From: Macrotis lagotis
Taxonomy: Eukaryota > Chordata > Mammalia > Peramelemorphia > Peramelidae
Length of the DNA stretch: 64,000 bases
NCBI RefSeq assembly: GCF_037893015.1
Contig: NC_133658.1
Span: 139,543,822-139,607,821, forward strand
Reading direction: 5' to 3'
Part shown: positions 11,770 through 21,174 of the stretch, piece after piece
How positions within the stretch are numbered: position 1 is the first letter of the stretch
Layout: every line of letters begins with the position of its first letter
Program-made: the position numbers and the translations under genes
Notes under the pieces: model-generated
Told to the model about the DNA's origin: nothing
Databases searched by the model: none
What the model saw: only the letters and a program-made list of their open reading frames with translations

Positions 11770-14700
11770 AAAACTATATTGTTGTATACATTATCTAATT
11801 GGAAAAACAGGACAAACACATTAGATGTAAAGCAAGATAATAATTAAACAACAGTAAATAACAGTTAATTAAGAAAAATGATCTGGTCTAACTGTATGAC
11901 CCTAGGCAAGTCACTTAACTTTGCTTCAGTTTCTTCATCTATAAAATGAGCTGAAGAAAGGGCAGCTAGGTGGCATAGTAGATAGACCACCAGCCCTGGA
12001 ATCAGGAGGATTTGAGTTCAAATTTGGCCTCAGACACTTAAAAATTGCCTAGCACCCTGACCTTGGACAAGTCACTTAACCCCATTGCCTTAAATAAAAA
12101 AAAATTTTAAATGAGCTGAAGGAAATGATCAACCACTCCAGTATTTTTGCCAAGAAAACCCCAAATGGGGTTACAAAGAATCAGACACAACTGAAGCAAT
12201 TAGGAATAGTACCAGAGCTGCAGAAGACTTTGTCTACATCAAATCTGTAGATAATACAAAGACAAACAATAGCTAATATAGATGATGGCAGAGTCAGGAT
12301 CCAAAGTGATCTCAACAAATTTTGCTCATTCATTACCTCTGAATTATTACAATAATCTTTGAAATGAGTCAGGTAAAAAAATTAATAGATATGAACTTTG
12401 CATCTATAAGTATAAGATGGGGGGAGGTAACCAGACCATAGTTAATGGTGAACTACAACAATATAACATGATGACCAAAGAAGAAAATGCAAAAACAGAA
12501 GCAATATCTAGAAAGAGGAAGGTATCTTACCCTAGTTGGAGTACATCTGAAATATTGTGTTCAGTCCCAGGTGCTACTTTTTAGGTAGAGCCAAAGAGCA
12601 CCCAGAGAACAGTGATCAGATAATGAGAAGCCTCAAAACTGACCTATGAAAGGACAGATAGCAGGAACTAAGAACATATACCCCGGAGAGGAGAAGGTTG
12701 GACTGGGAAGAGGACATGGGAAATACTAGCAGAAGGGGCTAGCATCTGAAGAGTTGTCATGTGGAAGGGGCTTTAAATGTGTTTTGCTTAACCTGAGAGA
12801 ACAGTCCCAGGAATAATGGGTGGAAGTTACAGAGATGCAAATTTTGCTTCAGTATTAGCAAAACTCCCTAACAATGAGAGCTGTTAGAAAAGTGGAATGA
12901 TGTGCCTCAGGAGGTACAGGAGCCCTTCACCTTTAAGCCAACCTTGTTGGGGATGTGGTACCATCTGTTTCTGCTTAAGTGCAAGTTAGAATAAATAACC
13001 TCTGAGTCTCCTTTCAACTCTGATATTCTAATTCTGTGGGATCCTTATAGGATAGAGTGATTGGAAAGCTTCCCTACTGGCTACCATCAATATTTCTCTT
13101 TCCCCTTGGAGGCTAAATTGGTTGAAAAAGTTATCTACTCTGGGTGTCTACTTCCCCTCCCCAATTCACTTCTAAACTCTTTGCAGTTTGTTTTTGACCC
13201 CATCATTCATATACAACTGCCTTCTCCAAATCTAAAGACTTATTCTCATTCTTCATCCTTCCTGAGTTCTCTGCAGACCTGTCTCCTGGACATTTTCATG
13301 ACACTATTCTTCTAGTTCACTTCCCACTTCTTGCTTCTTTGCTAACACATTCACTAACTGTAGATGTCCCCTAAGACTCTATCCTGAGCCCTTTCCTTTT
13401 CTCCCTCTATTATTCTCTCCCTTATTGACCTCTTTAGCTCTAATGCATTCAATTATCATCTCTATGTAGACTTTTCCCCTCCAGATCTATAGAACTACTC
13501 TTTTGATCTCCAAACTCTTAAACTTAATGCTTAAACTTAAATCTCTTAAACTGGATGCTCCAATTCAAACATTCAAAATAGAACTCATTATCATTCCCCC
13601 CAAATCCTCTTTTTCACAACTCCTCCATTACATTTTAAAAATAGTTGATTATTGATATTTTTGGTTTTTACCCTATGGGGCCCTTCCTCATCATCTCAGC
13701 CTTTCTCCCTTTTCTGTCTTCCTATGGCATAATTATCTAATTATCTGAAGCTCTTATTTGACTCTTGTCATTTGCTGCCCTGTGTTGCTATTAATCTTTT
13801 TTATGTATGTGCTATATGTGGAATGAATATAAGTGAATGCAAGAGAATACATTCTAAGAAAATAGCAATGAATGTAATAGAGATAAAGAATATTATTAAT
13901 AAAAATGAACAAAAATCTTCATTTAAATTGAGGAATTTTTAAAAGTCCTTCCCTAGTAAATATTAGCAATTATATGTATATAGGCACATTTAAAAATATA
14001 AATGTATATGCACACATAGTATTTTATACAATAATGGTGTACATTAATAAAGTACATTAAAGTCCTTCCATGCCCCATCAAGTCATAGAAGGTGTCTTGA
14101 AAGCCCTGCCAGCCCACAAGTTCTAGGTCCCAAGCTTGCAAAATTGTCAAGAGTTTGTGTACAGGTTCAGGGATGTAGCCTGTCCTGAGGGCCAGCTTAG
14201 CTAAATGAAGGTCAAGAGGCTCATCACACAAGGGAATGAAGTTTATCACAGCAATTCATAAAGAGGGGATATAGTCTGTACTATGAAGTGAGTTATTCAG
14301 GCTCACTGCAAAAAAAAGGTCAACTATGTGTAATTAGTTTTCAATCTATGCCTATACATCTCTATATTTTGCTTTCAAAGAGACTACTTTTAGGGGTGTG
14401 GCCTAAATTTGGATCAATGATTTCTGTAGGTTAAAGGCACATCTCCCTAACTAGACTCTAAGTCTCTCCAAGGGAAGGGCTGTGTCTTGCGTTTCTTTAC
14501 ATTTTCCCCATTTCCTAGCACAGAGCTCCACTCATAGCAGGTACTCAGTGACTGTGTGTGTACAAGAGGGTGTCCTCCCCAGTTCATCTTTATTTCTCTT
14601 CTCTGTCTGTCTCTTCCTAGGTGGCTGTGGTGTTGGGAATCTCACAGAGCCAGTGGCTGTCTCTCTAAGGCATTGGACTGAAGGGGTGGATCCTGTGGCT

Positions 14701-16557
14701 GCCTCATGGAGCATGGAAGGACCAGGAGGACCAGGAGGCTGGAGTTCAGAGGGCTGCCAACTCCACTCCAGCCAGGCCAATGTCAGCTCCCTATACTGCC
14801 AGCACCTTGGCAACATTGCAGTGCTCATGGTACATCTATATGTCTCTGTGTGAGAGGCAGTCTGATAGACTGATAGACTGAAAGAAAGACAGCAAGATAG
14901 GGGAAGGAGAAAGGAAGGAACTGAATAAATGTGAGGCTCATTTCTTCAGTCTCCCTCACAAGGCTGCATCATTCATGGTGTAAAACCCATGCCCAAAGAA
15001 GATGAATCAGTAATGATCCAGATAGATATTTTTTTCAAATCCTTGCTTTCATTTTCTCAAAGTCAAGCAAAATTGTCCCACTCCCTTTCTCCTCTCCCTG
15101 AGCAAAAGTCAGATGTAAGAGATGTAATATGTATTTGCAATGTCTGGGGAAAAGGAATGGTGAAGCAATTCACTTTCTCTCTGTGAACCTCAGTTTCATC
15201 TTCTATTAAATGATGAGATTGGACAGGGTCAGAAAAGACTGAGTTCAAATCTAGCCACAGATCCAACCATGATTCTGGGCAAGTCATTTAATGTGTCTAC
15301 CTCAGTTTCCTCAATTGTAAAATGTGATCATAATAGCACCCATCTCCCAAGTTTGTTATGAGACCAGTTAACTCAGGAAAGACATAGGGGCAACTAGGTG
15401 GTACAGTGATTAGAGCACCAGCCCTAGAGTCAGAAGGACTTGAATTCAAATCCGGCCTCAGACACTTAATAATTACCTGGCTGTGTGACTTTAGGCAAGT
15501 CACTTAACCCCATTGCCTTGCAAAAATCAAAAAAAAAAAAAAGAGAAAGAAGGGGGGAAAGGAAAAAAATATTTAGGATTTGAACTAGATTATATGAGTG
15601 GAGAGTGATCCTGAGTTTACAAGTGTGAGTAACTGAGCTGACAGTGGTATTTTTTTTTTTTAGGTTTGGTTTTGTTTTTTTTGCAAGGCAATTGAGGTTA
15701 AGTGGCTTGCCCAAGGCCACACAGCTAGGTAATTATTAAGTGTCTGAGACCAGATTTGAACCCAGGTACTCCTGACTCCAGGGCTGGTGCTTTATCCACT
15801 ACACCACCTAGCAGCCCCTGACAGTGGTATCTTAACAGAAACAGAGAAGTTTGAAGGAGAGGAAGATTTAAGAGGGAAGACAAATAAATTCTGTTTTTGT
15901 TGCAATGATGATCAATCTTGATCATCTCATCATTCATGTGTGACTCTTTGTGATCTCATTTGAGATTTTCTTGGCAAGGATATTGGAGTGATTTGTCATT
16001 CCCTTCTCTAGCTCATTTTACAGATGAGGAATCTGAGGAACATTGTTAGGTGACTTGGCCAGGGTCATGCAGTTAGGATATATCCAAGGCTGGATTTGAA
16101 CTCAGATCTTTCAGACTTCAGGCCTGGTATTCTCTCTACTCTGCCACATTACTACCCAAGTTCTATTTGTGATGTGTCAAATTTGAGATGCCTGGGGAAC
16201 ATCCCAGAGGAAATATTCAGGCAGTAGTTGATGAGAATGGAGTTTTAAGAGAAAAAATTAACATGTGCATATTTCTGAAAAAATGATTGTTTTTTGTCCT
16301 TATTTTGGCCCAAACAGTGAAACACACAATGCAGAGTTTCTGGTTTAATTTAGGGTCAGTGCAGGTAGTGGATCTGGTATACATTGCCTGGAACTTTTTC
16401 TCTGAAGTCCAGGAGAAGGGGTGGGCTGATAGAAAACTGTAAAGCAGGCTCCTAGATCAACTGTGGCTGAAAAGTTCACTTATTAAAGATAAACTTAGCC
16501 TCTCCTAAGGAAGGCATGTTCCTAAGGAGTGGATAAGAGGACAAGTGCAATGGAGGG

Positions 16558-16616
<59 letters not shown>

Positions 16617-19600
16617 CTTTCTTTAGATCCCTAGCACTTCTAAGGGCTGTATGCTAGCAGAGAGAAGACACTTAAAAATGGGTATTGATTGATGAACACT
16701 GTAGATGGGTCTATCCTTTCTGCTCAGAACCTTGGACTTTTTCCCTATCTCTCCTCTAGGAGCTGAGCACTTTCCCCCGGGAAGCAGGAGGCCCAGGAGC
16801 AGTTTTGCATCCTGTTGTCTATCCCTGCACTGCCCTGCTGCTGCTTTGCCTCTTCTCTACCATTATCACCTACATCCTCAACCACAGGTGAGAGTCCTTG
16901 GAGGGAAATGGAAAAACAGGAAAAGGAGTTACCCTATGAGTTTAAGAGGGAGATGTCCTTAGTTCTGGAGAATTAACTTTTCCAATTCCATCATTTTTGT
17001 GGTGAGGGCATCATTTTGAGGGTTAAGGATAAAGTTTTCCCATTCCTTTCCTGCCCAGAGTGGGTGGGCTATGGGAGATCCCTGGCTGAGTCTTGGTGCC
17101 AGCAGTATGACTTGTATCTATGGCAGCTCCATCCACGTCTCGAGAAAAGGCTGGCATATGCTGCTGAACCTATGCTTCCACATGGCTATGACTTCGGCCG
17201 TCTTTGCAGGCGGCATCACCCTCACCAACTACCTAATTGTCTGTCAGGCGGTAAGACAGCGACTGAAGAACAGAGTGCTCAGGGTGGGGAAGAAAAGATT
17301 GGGGAGAGGTGACCTCAGAGAGGAACATAACCATCTATGCAATGTTGGAGTCTACCAGGGGAGGGGCCTATACTCTTGGGACTGACCAATGCTCTGCCAG
17401 CTTTATGGAGAGAAGGAATAAAATTCTAGGTGAAGGGCAAGGGCAGATGGGAAGTAATGGTACCAAGGGCAAGTGGAATGGGGAAGCAGGGCAAAGAAAG
17501 ATGTCAAAGGGAAGTAAAAGGTGAGGATGACCCAGTGAGAAGAAAACTTAGGAAGGAGAAGATGCCATGAGAACCATGGGAAATATGGGGTGAAAGAGGG
17601 AGGGATCCTGTAGGAATCTCCATGGGGAATTATTAAATAGATGTAGCTAAGCTATCACCTCAGAGATCCTGGAGGAGGAAAAAGACAAATTGCTGTGGGA
17701 AGATGAAAAATCATAAGGAATGAGTCAGAGAAATCAAGGGAAAAATGAAAGGAATTTTCCCAGGCAGCAGCTGCGCTTCTGGGACGGTTCTGCTAGCAAT
17801 AGCCCAGGCTTTCTTCCCAGCTGCCATGTCCCCTCTCCTCCCTAACTGTAGGTAGGCATCACCCTGCACTATTCATCGCTCTCCACGCTGCTCTGGATGG
17901 GTGTGAAGGCTCGAGTTCTCTACAAGGAGCTGACCTGGAGGGCGCCCCCACCTCAGGAAGGGGAGCCAGCCCCGCCCACTCCCCGGCCAATGCTCCGGTA
18001 AAAGATGCCCCTAAGTGTTTATCCCCCGAATAGTCTCCGGAGCTTGTGTGAAGCAAGGCATGAGAAGAGATCTGGATGAGGGCAATATTGCAGTCAGTCG
18101 ACAGAGGACAGGGCCATGCAACACACGTAAACCAGATTTTTCTGATCACGCCGTTAGAGGCGTGATGACCTGGGGGAGGAATGTGGAGCGACAGCTCCGC
18201 CTCGGTTTGTGAGGGTCTCTGGCCCTCCCGGTGGGAGCGGGCGCCGGCGGCCAGGCTTCACCTCCCACCGCCCTTCTCTTCTCGCAGGTTCTACCTGATC
18301 GCCGGAGGCATCCCGCTCATCATCTGCGGCATCACCGCCGCCGTCAACATCCACAACTACCGCGACCATCACCCCTAGTGAGTATGCGCCCAGAGACCCC
18401 GGAGGGGAGGGCCGGCCCGCCACGGGGCGCCTCTGCTCCCCGACCCGATGCTGGCCCCTCGGGGGCCGGGCGCCTCCACCCGCCTGACCCGCGGCCCGTC
18501 TTCCCGCAGCTGCTGGCTGGTGTGGCGGCCCAGCCTGGGCGCCTTCTACGTGCCGGTGGCCCTGATCCTGCTCATCACCTGGATCTACTTTGTGTGCGCC
18601 GGGCTGAGCCTCAGGGCGCCCCCGGGCCGGGGCCCCAAGGCGGGCCGCGGCGGGGCCTCGCCGGAGCCGGGGGAGGACGGGCGCTGCCCCGCCGGGCCTC
18701 CGGGCGCCCCGCCCAGCGACTCGGGCTCGCTCTGGTCGGCCGCCGCCCGGGGCCCGGCCGCCGCGGACGGCGCCTATTCGCCGGGGGCCCAGCTAGGGGC
18801 GCTGGTGACCACGCACTTCTTGTACCTGGCGCTGTGGGCCTGCGGTGCCCTGGCCGTGTCCCAGCGGCGCCTGCCCAGCCTGCTGTGCGGCGGCCTCTAC
18901 GGGCTGGTGGCCGTGGCGCTGGGCCTCTTCGTCTTCGCCCACCACTGCGCCAGGAGGCGGGACGTGCGGGCCTCCTGGCGGGCCTGCCGCCCCGCGCCGC
19001 CCGGGCCCCCGCGGGCGCCCTCGCCCCCGGCCGCCGAGGACGGCTCCCCGGGCCCGGCCGAGGGCCGCGCCTCCCTGCGGCCGGGCCGCGGCGCGCACGC
19101 GGCGCCCTGCAAGCTGACCAACCTGCAGCTGGCGCAGAGCCAGGCCCGCGAGCCGGGCCCCGGGGCCCTCGGGGAGGCGCCCGACGCCCCGGGCCCGCGG
19201 GGCCCCGCGCCGCCCCGCGCCGGCAGCGCGCCGCACGGCCGCCGGGGCCACCGGGGCCGGGCCAAGGGCCAGCGCGCGGCGGCGGACGCGGGGGGCAGGC
19301 CGCGCCCCAGGGCGCCCCGGGGGGGCGCGGAGCCGCCGTCCAGCGAGAGCGGCAGCCCGCGCCCCAGCCCGTCCGAGAGCCGGGCCGGCAGCGGCCGCCG
19401 CAGCCCCGGCGCGGAGCCCGAGCCCGCGCTCAGCCCCTCGGAGGGCAGCGACACGAGCGGCGCCCCCGGGCCCGAGGCCGCCCGCGCCGGCCGCCGCCGC
19501 TGCGCCAGCCGGGACAGCCTGCGGGGCGGCGGGGGCCCGGCCGAGGAGCCCAAGCGCCGCTCCTACCCGCTGCACGGCGCCGGCCAGAACGGCGCCCTCA

Positions 19601-19689
19601 AGGCCGGGAAGCACGAGGCCGGCGCGGGCGAGCCGGGCGCCGGAGGCTGCATGAAGACGGGCCTCTGGAAGAGCGAGACCACGGTGTAG
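1..19689 (+). CDS. ADGRA2: Adhesion G protein-coupled receptor A2 (GPR124/TEM5), 3' fifteen coding exons, 5' truncated by the window
   Basis: Exons read from splice sites: 1-69, 1219-1382, 2869-3082, 3351-3515, 8673-8871, 9474-9623, 9756-9917, 10489-10713, 10984-11200, 14621-14829, 16760-16887, 17127-17250, 17852-17997, 18288-18377, 18510-19689. Joined, they keep one open frame of 1,146 codons plus TAG; the N-terminus (signal peptide and first LRRs) lies before the window. Domain order is LRR, LRRCT, Ig-like, HormR, GAIN/GPS, 7TM and a long basic/Pro/Gly-rich tail ending KSETTV, a class I PDZ ligand. Domain content and near-identical stretches match human GPR124 (1,338 aa). Known role of the family: plasma-membrane receptor that works with RECK to present Wnt7a/7b to Frizzled in brain endothelium (angiogenesis, blood-brain barrier); the tail binds DLG-type PDZ proteins. 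No frameshift or internal stop was seen. BRF2 follows tail-to-tail, as in human. Confidence 0.96.
462..613 (+). repeat. tRNA-derived marsupial SINE, short type
   Basis: Starts GGGGTGGCTAGGTGGTGCAG, has a B-box-like GTTCAAATC, ends TTGCCTTGCAAAAACC plus A-tail. This short family recurs through the window (WSINE1-like). Confidence 0.8.
1219..1382 (+). CDS. ADGRA2: ADGRA2 exon: LRR C-terminal cap
   Basis: The acceptor is TTTTAG and the donor GTAAGA. The product has the LRRCT cysteine pattern: CDCHLHW, then [15 protein letters not shown], then a final LHCG. It enters in phase 2 and leaves in phase 1. Confidence 0.93.
2341..2495 (+). repeat. Short-type SINE inserted in a MIR-like element
   Basis: The target duplication AAGCAAATGAG is at 2331-2341 and 2496-2506. 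The host MIR-like element spans about 2170-2570. Confidence 0.85.
2869..3082 (+). CDS. ADGRA2: ADGRA2 exon: first half of the Ig-like domain
   Basis: The acceptor is CAACAG and the donor GTACAA. It encodes [15 protein letters not shown], with the first Ig cysteine, then [16 protein letters not shown] with the core Trp, then [11 protein letters not shown]. It enters in phase 1 and leaves in phase 2. Confidence 0.93.
3351..3515 (+). CDS. ADGRA2: ADGRA2 exon: second half of the Ig-like domain, with an RGD tripeptide
   Basis: The acceptor is CCTCAG. The product reads [18 protein letters not shown], completing the Ig fold with the second cysteine, then [19 protein letters not shown] and ANNRGDF. 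The RGD lies just after the Ig domain; in the human protein an RGD in shed ectodomain has been linked to integrin binding. The donor is GTTTGA, slightly off consensus at +3. Confidence 0.92.
4983..5296 (+). repeat. SINE with RTE-like tail (Mar1-like)
   Basis: tRNA-like head with GAGTTCAAAT, then GGCCATCTCCAATCATCCTG and a 3' end reading TCTTCTTCGAAAATGAAAGAC, a distinctive tail shared with other copies here. Confidence 0.75.
5381..5630 (+). repeat. Long-type marsupial SINE
   Basis: tRNA-like head, then CAGTTTCCTCACCTGTAAAA, GTATCTTTGCCAAGAAACTC and GAGTCAGACACAACTGAAAA. Confidence 0.75.
6234..6278. repeat. AT dinucleotide microsatellite
   Basis: About 45 bp of TA/AT in an ADGRA2 intron. Confidence 0.9.
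7440..8095 (-). mobile_element. L1 ORF2 5' (endonuclease-region) fragment, dead
   Basis: On the minus strand, the block near 7990-8090 translates to L1 ORF2 endonuclease-type text resembling [18 protein letters not shown], and the rest aligns with L1 ORF2. Multiple stops. It lies inside an ADGRA2 intron. Confidence 0.6.
8673..8871 (+). CDS. ADGRA2: ADGRA2 exon: hormone-receptor (HormR) domain
   Basis: It follows a CTCCTAG acceptor and ends at GTAAGG. It reads [19 protein letters not shown], then [20 protein letters not shown], with the cysteine and Trp spacing of HormR domains. It enters in phase 2 and leaves in phase 0. Confidence 0.94.
9474..9623 (+). CDS. ADGRA2: ADGRA2 exon: GAIN domain, helical subdomain start
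   Basis: Fifty codons, phase 0 to 0, from a TTTCAG acceptor to a GTGAGA donor. It encodes [19 protein letters not shown] and [20 protein letters not shown], helix-forming sequence very close to human GPR124. Confidence 0.94.
9756..9917 (+). CDS. ADGRA2: ADGRA2 exon: GAIN domain, helical subdomain
   Basis: Fifty-four codons, phase 0 to 0, from a CAATAG acceptor to a GTAACA donor. It reads [20 protein letters not shown] and later [11 protein letters not shown]. Confidence 0.94.
10489..10713 (+). CDS. ADGRA2: ADGRA2 exon: GAIN domain, middle
   Basis: Seventy-five codons, phase 0, from a CCCTAG acceptor to a GTAGGA donor. It reads [20 protein letters not shown], a Pro/Gly-rich variable loop, then [20 protein letters not shown]. 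Confidence 0.94.
10984..11200 (+). CDS. ADGRA2: ADGRA2 exon: GAIN domain, beta-sandwich part
   Basis: It runs from a CCCCAG acceptor to the donor GTAAGA, leaving in phase 1. It encodes [30 protein letters not shown] and [13 protein letters not shown]. The last codon (Ser) is split with the next exon. Confidence 0.94.
11714..11771. repeat. CA microsatellite
   Basis: About 57 bp of CA in an ADGRA2 intron. Confidence 0.9.
11880..12205 (+). repeat. Long-type SINE split by a short-type SINE
   Basis: The inner SINE (about 11960-12108) is flanked by AAATGAGCTGAAG at 11944-11956 and 12109-12121. The outer element resumes with GTATTTTTGCCAAGAAAACC. Confidence 0.8.
12225..13060 (+). mobile_element. 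CR1/L3-like LINE 3' fragment
   Basis: The text near 12700-12970 (GTTGTCATGTGGAAGGGGCT, AATGGGTGGAAGTTACAGAG, AAAAGTGGAATGATGTGCCTC) is characteristic of the 3' end of old CR1/L3 LINEs. It is degenerate. Confidence 0.55.
13060..13650 (+). mobile_element. L2-like reverse-transcriptase fragment
   Basis: CTCTATTATTCTCTCCC, then AATTATCATCTCTATGTAGAC and later AGAACTCATTATCATTCC follow the order of an L2/CR1-group RT. The YADD-type catalytic box reads YVDF here, so it is decayed. Confidence 0.5.
14621..14829 (+). CDS. ADGRA2: ADGRA2 exon: GAIN end and GPS region
   Basis: It follows a TTCCTAG acceptor. It reads [18 protein letters not shown], then [12 protein letters not shown], then [13 protein letters not shown], with the GPS cysteines and Trp. 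At the expected cleavage position the sequence is His-Leu-Gly rather than His-Leu-Thr/Ser, so efficient GAIN autoproteolysis looks unlikely; human GPR124 is similar here. Confidence 0.94.
15387..15543 (+). repeat. Short-type SINE
   Basis: GGGGCAACTAGGTGGTACAG start, GCCTCAGACACTTAATAATT core and A-tail. Confidence 0.8.
15651..15817 (-). repeat. Short-type SINE with 13-bp target duplication
   Basis: CTGACAGTGGTAT flanks it at 15638-15650 and 15818-15830. The copy is inverted relative to the SINE at 15387. Confidence 0.85.
15930..16158 (-). repeat. Long-type SINE, antisense
   Basis: Reverse complement of the GCCAAGA and TGTAAAATGAG signatures of the long family. Confidence 0.65.
16563..16615. 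repeat. CA microsatellite
   Basis: Lies about 145 bp before the TM1 exon of ADGRA2. Confidence 0.9.
16760..16887 (+). CDS. ADGRA2: ADGRA2 exon: stalk and TM1
   Basis: The acceptor is CTCTAG and the donor GTGAGA, leaving in phase 2. It encodes [15 protein letters not shown], then the first membrane helix [20 protein letters not shown], then NHS. Confidence 0.94.
17127..17250 (+). CDS. ADGRA2: ADGRA2 exon: TM2
   Basis: The acceptor is TGGCAG and the donor GTAAGA. It reads [19 protein letters not shown], then [15 protein letters not shown], the second helix, and ends VCQA in phase 0. Confidence 0.94.
17852..17997 (+). CDS. ADGRA2: ADGRA2 exon: TM3 and intracellular loop 2
   Basis: The acceptor is TGTAG and the donor GTAAAA, leaving in phase 2. 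It reads [20 protein letters not shown], then [14 protein letters not shown]. The intron before it (17251-17851) shows no other feature. Confidence 0.94.
18288..18377 (+). CDS. ADGRA2: ADGRA2 exon: TM4
   Basis: A 90-bp exon, CTCGCAG acceptor and GTGAGT donor. It encodes [20 protein letters not shown] and NYRDHHP, matching the fourth helix of GPR124. Confidence 0.95.
18510..19689 (+). CDS. ADGRA2: ADGRA2 terminal coding exon: TM5-TM7, long cytoplasmic tail, PDZ ligand
   Basis: The acceptor is CCCGCAG; TAG is at 19687-19689. TM5 reads [21 protein letters not shown] long low-complexity third intracellular loop follows, then TM6 ([20 protein letters not shown]) and TM7 ([14 protein letters not shown]). 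[16 protein letters not shown] and [12 protein letters not shown] are conserved with human. The rest of the tail is rich in Ala, Gly, Pro, Arg and Ser, with conserved islands such as SEGSDTS, SRDSL and [12 protein letters not shown]. Base composition is extremely GC- and CpG-rich, unlike the other exons, and the tail is diverged from human between these islands. Confidence 0.94.
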
Positions 19690-20740
19690 CGGCGGCGGCG
19701 GCCCCCGGCCCCCCAGCCGCTCCGCGCCCTCCGGGCCCGGCCACCCCCGGCAGCACAGGCCGGGCCCGGGCCACGAAGGACGGGGCTAGGCTGGGCCTCC
19801 TGGCGGCCCGGCTTACTAAGGAGGCCCGAGACCCCGGGCAGGTGCCGGCGTGACCACCCCGACCCATCGGAACAAAAGTGGGGCCAAACGTCAGCCATCC
19901 CGGCCCGAGAAGCTGCTGGTGCGGTGACTCGGAGGAAGGACGGAGGAGGACCGGGGCTGAGACGGGCCGGGGCCGGGCCCCTGCAGCAGTCGCCGGGAGT
20001 TCACAGCACTGGAGACGCCTTTTGAAGCCTAATTCTCACTCTCTGGCTCGGGTCCCAGAGGGGAATTTCCTTTTTCCTTGAAAAAGAGCCTAAGACAGGA
20101 GCTCCAGGGATCCCCGAGTATCAGGCCTCAGCTCCATGGCGCTCAGATGCCCCTCAGAGATCAAACCAGCTTCCTGTTCTCAAGGGACCCTAGGGCAAGG
20201 CAGGGGCTGAAGCCTCATAGTGGAGACTGCCCCCCACCACCACCCAAGCTGCACAGCTCCGTCCTTTGCCTTCATTCTTCTCCCCCCAGGCCCTGAGCTT
20301 TCTCCTAAACTGACCATCAGTCCTAGCAGAGCTTTTAGAGGGAGGGAGAGGGCGAGACTAGACGACCCTGGTCCAGCTTCTCTGCTCTTGTCCTTGTACG
20401 GTCTCCCAAGGTCCAGAGAGGGCATTTGGGAGAGGGAGATCCCATTCTTTAGGGGTGGGCTCTGTTATTTACGCTTGCTGCACAGAGACTATATTAGAGA
20501 AAGAAAGAAAAAAAGCTTTGTATTATTCTTCCACATATGCTGGCTGCTGTTTACATACCTTGCCAATGCCTTAGCACTGGAGAGCTTTTGCAATATGCTG
20601 GGGAAAGGGGACTTGAGGGGAGGGAATGAAAAGTGCCAAAGAAAACGTGTTTTTTAAAAACTCGAGTTTTATACAATAGAATGTTTTCTAGCAGATGCCT
20701 CTTGTTTTAATATATTAAAGATTTGCAAAGTCCCTTGAAC
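19690..20740 (+). other. ADGRA2: ADGRA2 3' untranslated region
   Basis: About 1 kb of sequence after the stop contains no recognisable repeat and ends near an ATTAAA signal at 20714-20719. The 3' end is inferred from that signal; GC content falls from very high to AT-rich along it. Confidence 0.6.
20714..20719 (+). promoter_or_regulatory. Probable ADGRA2 polyadenylation signal (ATTAAA)
   Basis: ATTAAA in an AT-rich stretch about 1.0 kb after the stop codon. It is the best candidate before the BRF2 3' end, which comes from the opposite direction. Confidence 0.5.
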
Positions 20741-21174
20741 TTAGTTCTAGTTCACCCTCAATCTTTTTGTGTCTTGGCATAAGGGGAAATGTTAAATCCC
20801 TGTTTTACCCCCAAATCCTTGGATTTCATCTGTAATAACCTAGGACATTTAATCATTTAGCAAAACACATGAGCTTTAGCTCGTGGACAAGATGAAACAG
20901 TACATTCTGAAGGAAAGAATGGGAGAATCTTCGACCCTTAACTCACAGCCAGATCTTCTAGTCACCCTGCTGCAAGTACAGAGGAAGGGAAGCAGCCTAT
21001 TGCTGCATTCTGTCATTCATTCCCGCTCTTTGAGGGTCATGGTGTCCATCACACCAAACAGTCTTTTCTGCTTACGTCACATTGTGGTAAATGACACACA
21101 TGCACATCTCCTCCTCCCTGGACATGCACAGTCCCCATTGTAGGACTGTCAAATCACAGCACGTCAGAGATAGA
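20741..21174. other. Short gap between the convergent ADGRA2 and BRF2 3' ends
   Basis: About 430 bp between the two predicted polyadenylation regions. I see no SINE, gene or obvious structured element in it. Confidence 0.5.

Larger units (their letters stand above)
11201..14620 (+). other. ADGRA2 intron with CA repeat, nested SINEs and old LINE pieces
   Basis: This 3.4 kb intron contains a CA microsatellite (11714-11771) and a marsupial SINE interrupted by a second SINE (about 11880-12205). A CR1/L3-like LINE 3' fragment lies at about 12225-13060 and a degenerate L2 reverse-transcriptase fragment at about 13060-13650. There is also an unexplained minus-strand ORF at 14053-14249. No canonical ADGRA2 exon was seen. 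Confidence 0.7.
14830..16759 (+). other. ADGRA2 intron with facing SINEs and a CA repeat
   Basis: It contains SINEs at about 15387-15543 (+), 15651-15817 (-) and 15930-16158 (-), and a CA repeat at 16563-16615. The minus-strand SINE at 15651 has a 13-bp target duplication. No coding exon was seen. Confidence 0.7.
18170..19990. other. Intragenic CpG island over the ADGRA2 3' end
   Basis: From about 18170 to 19990 the sequence is dominated by G and C with very frequent CG dinucleotides. The flanks at 17.3-17.8 kb and after 20.0 kb are ordinary. It covers the last two coding exons and the start of the 3' UTR. Whether it has promoter activity cannot be seen from sequence. Confidence 0.8.

Noticed and set aside
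11500..11847. Several ORFs with His-Thr or Cys-Val runs
   Set aside because: They are translations of the CA microsatellite in all frames. The similar ones at 54.2 kb, 54.6 kb and 56.9 kb are rejected for the same reason.
18793..19614. 273-codon minus-strand ORF opposite the ADGRA2 tail
   Set aside because: A shadow frame of GC-rich coding sequence, with no splice structure or recognisable protein.
18231..19853. 540-codon plus-strand ORF over the ADGRA2 last exons
   Set aside because: It is in a different frame from the conserved TM5-tail sequence. Long stop-free frames are expected in such GC-rich DNA, and its composition (Gly, Pro, Arg, Ala) has no domain.
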